From contig NZ_CP009170.1 of assembly GCF_000763575.1 (NCBI RefSeq), forward strand, positions 521,501-585,500: a stretch of DNA of 64,000 nucleotides, written 5' to 3'. Of the stretch, positions 63,157 through 64,000 are shown one piece after another. Each line of letters opens with the position of its first letter. Position 1 is the first letter of the stretch. The notes under the pieces are model-generated. The model saw nothing but the letters and a program-made list of their open reading frames with translations, had not been told where the DNA came from and did not search any database. This stretch comes from Thermoanaerobacter kivui. Its GTDB lineage: Bacteria > Bacillota > Thermoanaerobacteria > Thermoanaerobacterales > Thermoanaerobacteraceae. A program made the translations under genes and the position numbers.

Positions 63157-64000
63157 ATGGAATTATATAGTTTGACAATTCACGAACTTAGAGAACTTCT
63201 CAAAAAGAGAGAAGTCAGTGCTTTGGAAGTGACAAAATCCTATCTTGAAAGAATAAAAGAAGTAGAACCTAAAATAGATGCTCTTATCACAATTACAGAG
63301 GATTTTGCCTTGCAAAAAGCAAAAGAAGCAGATGAGAAAATCAAAAAAGGAGAGGACACGGCCCTTACAGGCATTCCTGTCATAATAAAGGACAACATTT
63401 CTACTGAGGGAATAAAAACCACTTGTTCTTCTAAGATGCTAGAAAACTATATTCCTCCCTATAATGCCACAATAGTGGAAAAATTACTAGAAGAAGGAGT
63501 GATAATTTTAGGAAAATCCAATTTAGACGAATTTGCAATGGGCTCTTCTACAGAAAATTCAGCTTTTAAGACTACAAAAAATCCTTGGGACTTATCCCGT
63601 GTTCCAGGAGGGTCTTCTGGTGGTTCTGCAGCAGCTATAGCGGCAGACGAGGCGGCTTTTGCTTTGGGTTCAGATACAGGTGGTTCTATAAGACAACCAG
63701 CTTCTTTATGCGGTGTAGTAGGGATGAAACCTACTTATGGATTGGTGTCAAGATATGGCCTTGTAGCTTTTGCTTCTTCACTTGACCAGATTGGGCCCTT
63801 TACAAAAGATGTTACAGACTGTGCTATTGTATTAAATACAATTATAGGGCATGACCCCAAAGACTCTACTTCTTTAAAGATAGACAAGCCTGATTACACT
63901 TCTTATCTCAAAGAAGATATTAAAGGTTTGAGGATAGGAGTGGCTAAAGAATTTTTTGGCGAGGGAATAGAAGAAGGAGTAAAAGAAACTGTACAAGAAT
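63157..64000 (+). CDS. gatA: Asp-tRNA(Asn)/Glu-tRNA(Gln) amidotransferase subunit A, N-terminal part
   Basis: The first 281 residues of an amidase cut by the window end. The Lys-cisSer-Ser triad is in IIKDNIST (Lys near 76) and [17 protein letters not shown] (near 150-155), with [18 protein letters not shown] before it. It releases ammonia from glutamine for tRNA amidation by GatB. ATG 63157 follows GAGGAGG. Confidence 0.96.
   Translation, partial: MELYSLTIHELRELLKKREVSALEVTKSYLERIKEVEPKIDALITITEDFALQKAKEADEKIKKGEDTALTGIPVIIKDNISTEGIKTTCSSKMLENYIPPYNATIVEKLLEEGVIILGKSNLDEFAMGSSTENSAFKTTKNPWDLSRVPGGSSGGSAAAIAADEAAFALGSDTGGSIRQPASLCGVVGMKPTYGLVSRYGLVAFASSLDQIGPFTKDVTDCAIVLNTIIGHDPKDSTSLKIDKPDYTSYLKEDIKGLRIGVAKEFFGEGIEEGVKETVQE

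Overview
The window is about 64 kb of AT-rich, low-GC Gram-positive DNA from an anaerobic thermophile. Gene content and signals fit Thermoanaerobacter or a close relative: HydG for [FeFe]-hydrogenase assembly, an NfnAB-type electron-bifurcating transhydrogenase, Rex, CIRCE-groESL, SpoVB and HutP-like proteins, strong AGGAGG ribosome sites, frequent TTG/GTG starts, and a tandem guanine-PRPP riboswitch of the kind described in Thermoanaerobacter. Species-level assignment is inference.

Layout. 1-2.3 kb: end of a metal/siderophore ABC importer, an orphan promoter-operator in front of decayed DNA, and a TVP38-type membrane protein. 2.4-6.6 kb: an amidohydrolase and the arginine deiminase cluster arcA-arcB-arcC, with arcA destroyed. 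6.7-7.5 kb: FMN riboswitch and ribU. 7.6-15 kb: tsaE-tsaB-rimI-tsaD, a 2-hydroxyacid dehydrogenase remnant, an ABC-F ATPase, motAB and rex (order partly shared with Bacillus). 15-18.4 kb: an agr-type peptide signalling locus (sensor-like membrane protein, LytTR regulator, GHKL kinase, AgrB, and a 43-residue AgrD), bounded by two sigma54-type promoters. 18.5-23.8 kb: a P-loop/Asp23-like protein, nfnA, nfnB (frameshifted by a 22-bp duplication) and a glutamate-synthase-like FMN protein. 24-29.3 kb: OGG glycosylase, DUF554 protein, HutP-like protein, intracellular subtilisin, and a cluster of four tiny membrane proteins plus a repeat protein. 29.5-31.6 kb: CIRCE-groES-groEL and tRNA-Arg(CCT).

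31.7-47.1 kb is a purine block: guanine riboswitch-guaB-guaA, then tandem guanine-PRPP riboswitch-purine permease-purE-C-S-Q-L-F-M-N-H-D. Together it makes IMP from PRPP and converts it to GMP, with RNA sensors reading end product (guanine) and precursor (PRPP). A dispersed palindromic repeat sits between purF and purM, and a related fragment lies after purD. 47.3-53.3 kb: murI, an M20 amidohydrolase, a candidate small RNA or leader, luxS, spoVB (start site inside a strong hairpin loop) and hydG. 53.3-53.6 kb: a 215-bp element with 18-bp terminal inverted repeats and a highly structured core. 53.7-58.1 kb: a PRD regulator with a lactose/cellobiose-type PTS. 58.3-64 kb: yerC-pcrA-ligA-gatC-gatA (gatA cut by the window end).

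The least explained features are the agr locus with its divided receptor, LytTR-type direct repeats and sigma54 promoters; the small-membrane-protein cluster; the 53.4-kb structured element; the spoVB start-site hairpin; and the candidate RNA before luxS. Three genes are broken (arcA, a hydroxyacid dehydrogenase, nfnB), each by a different kind of lesion.
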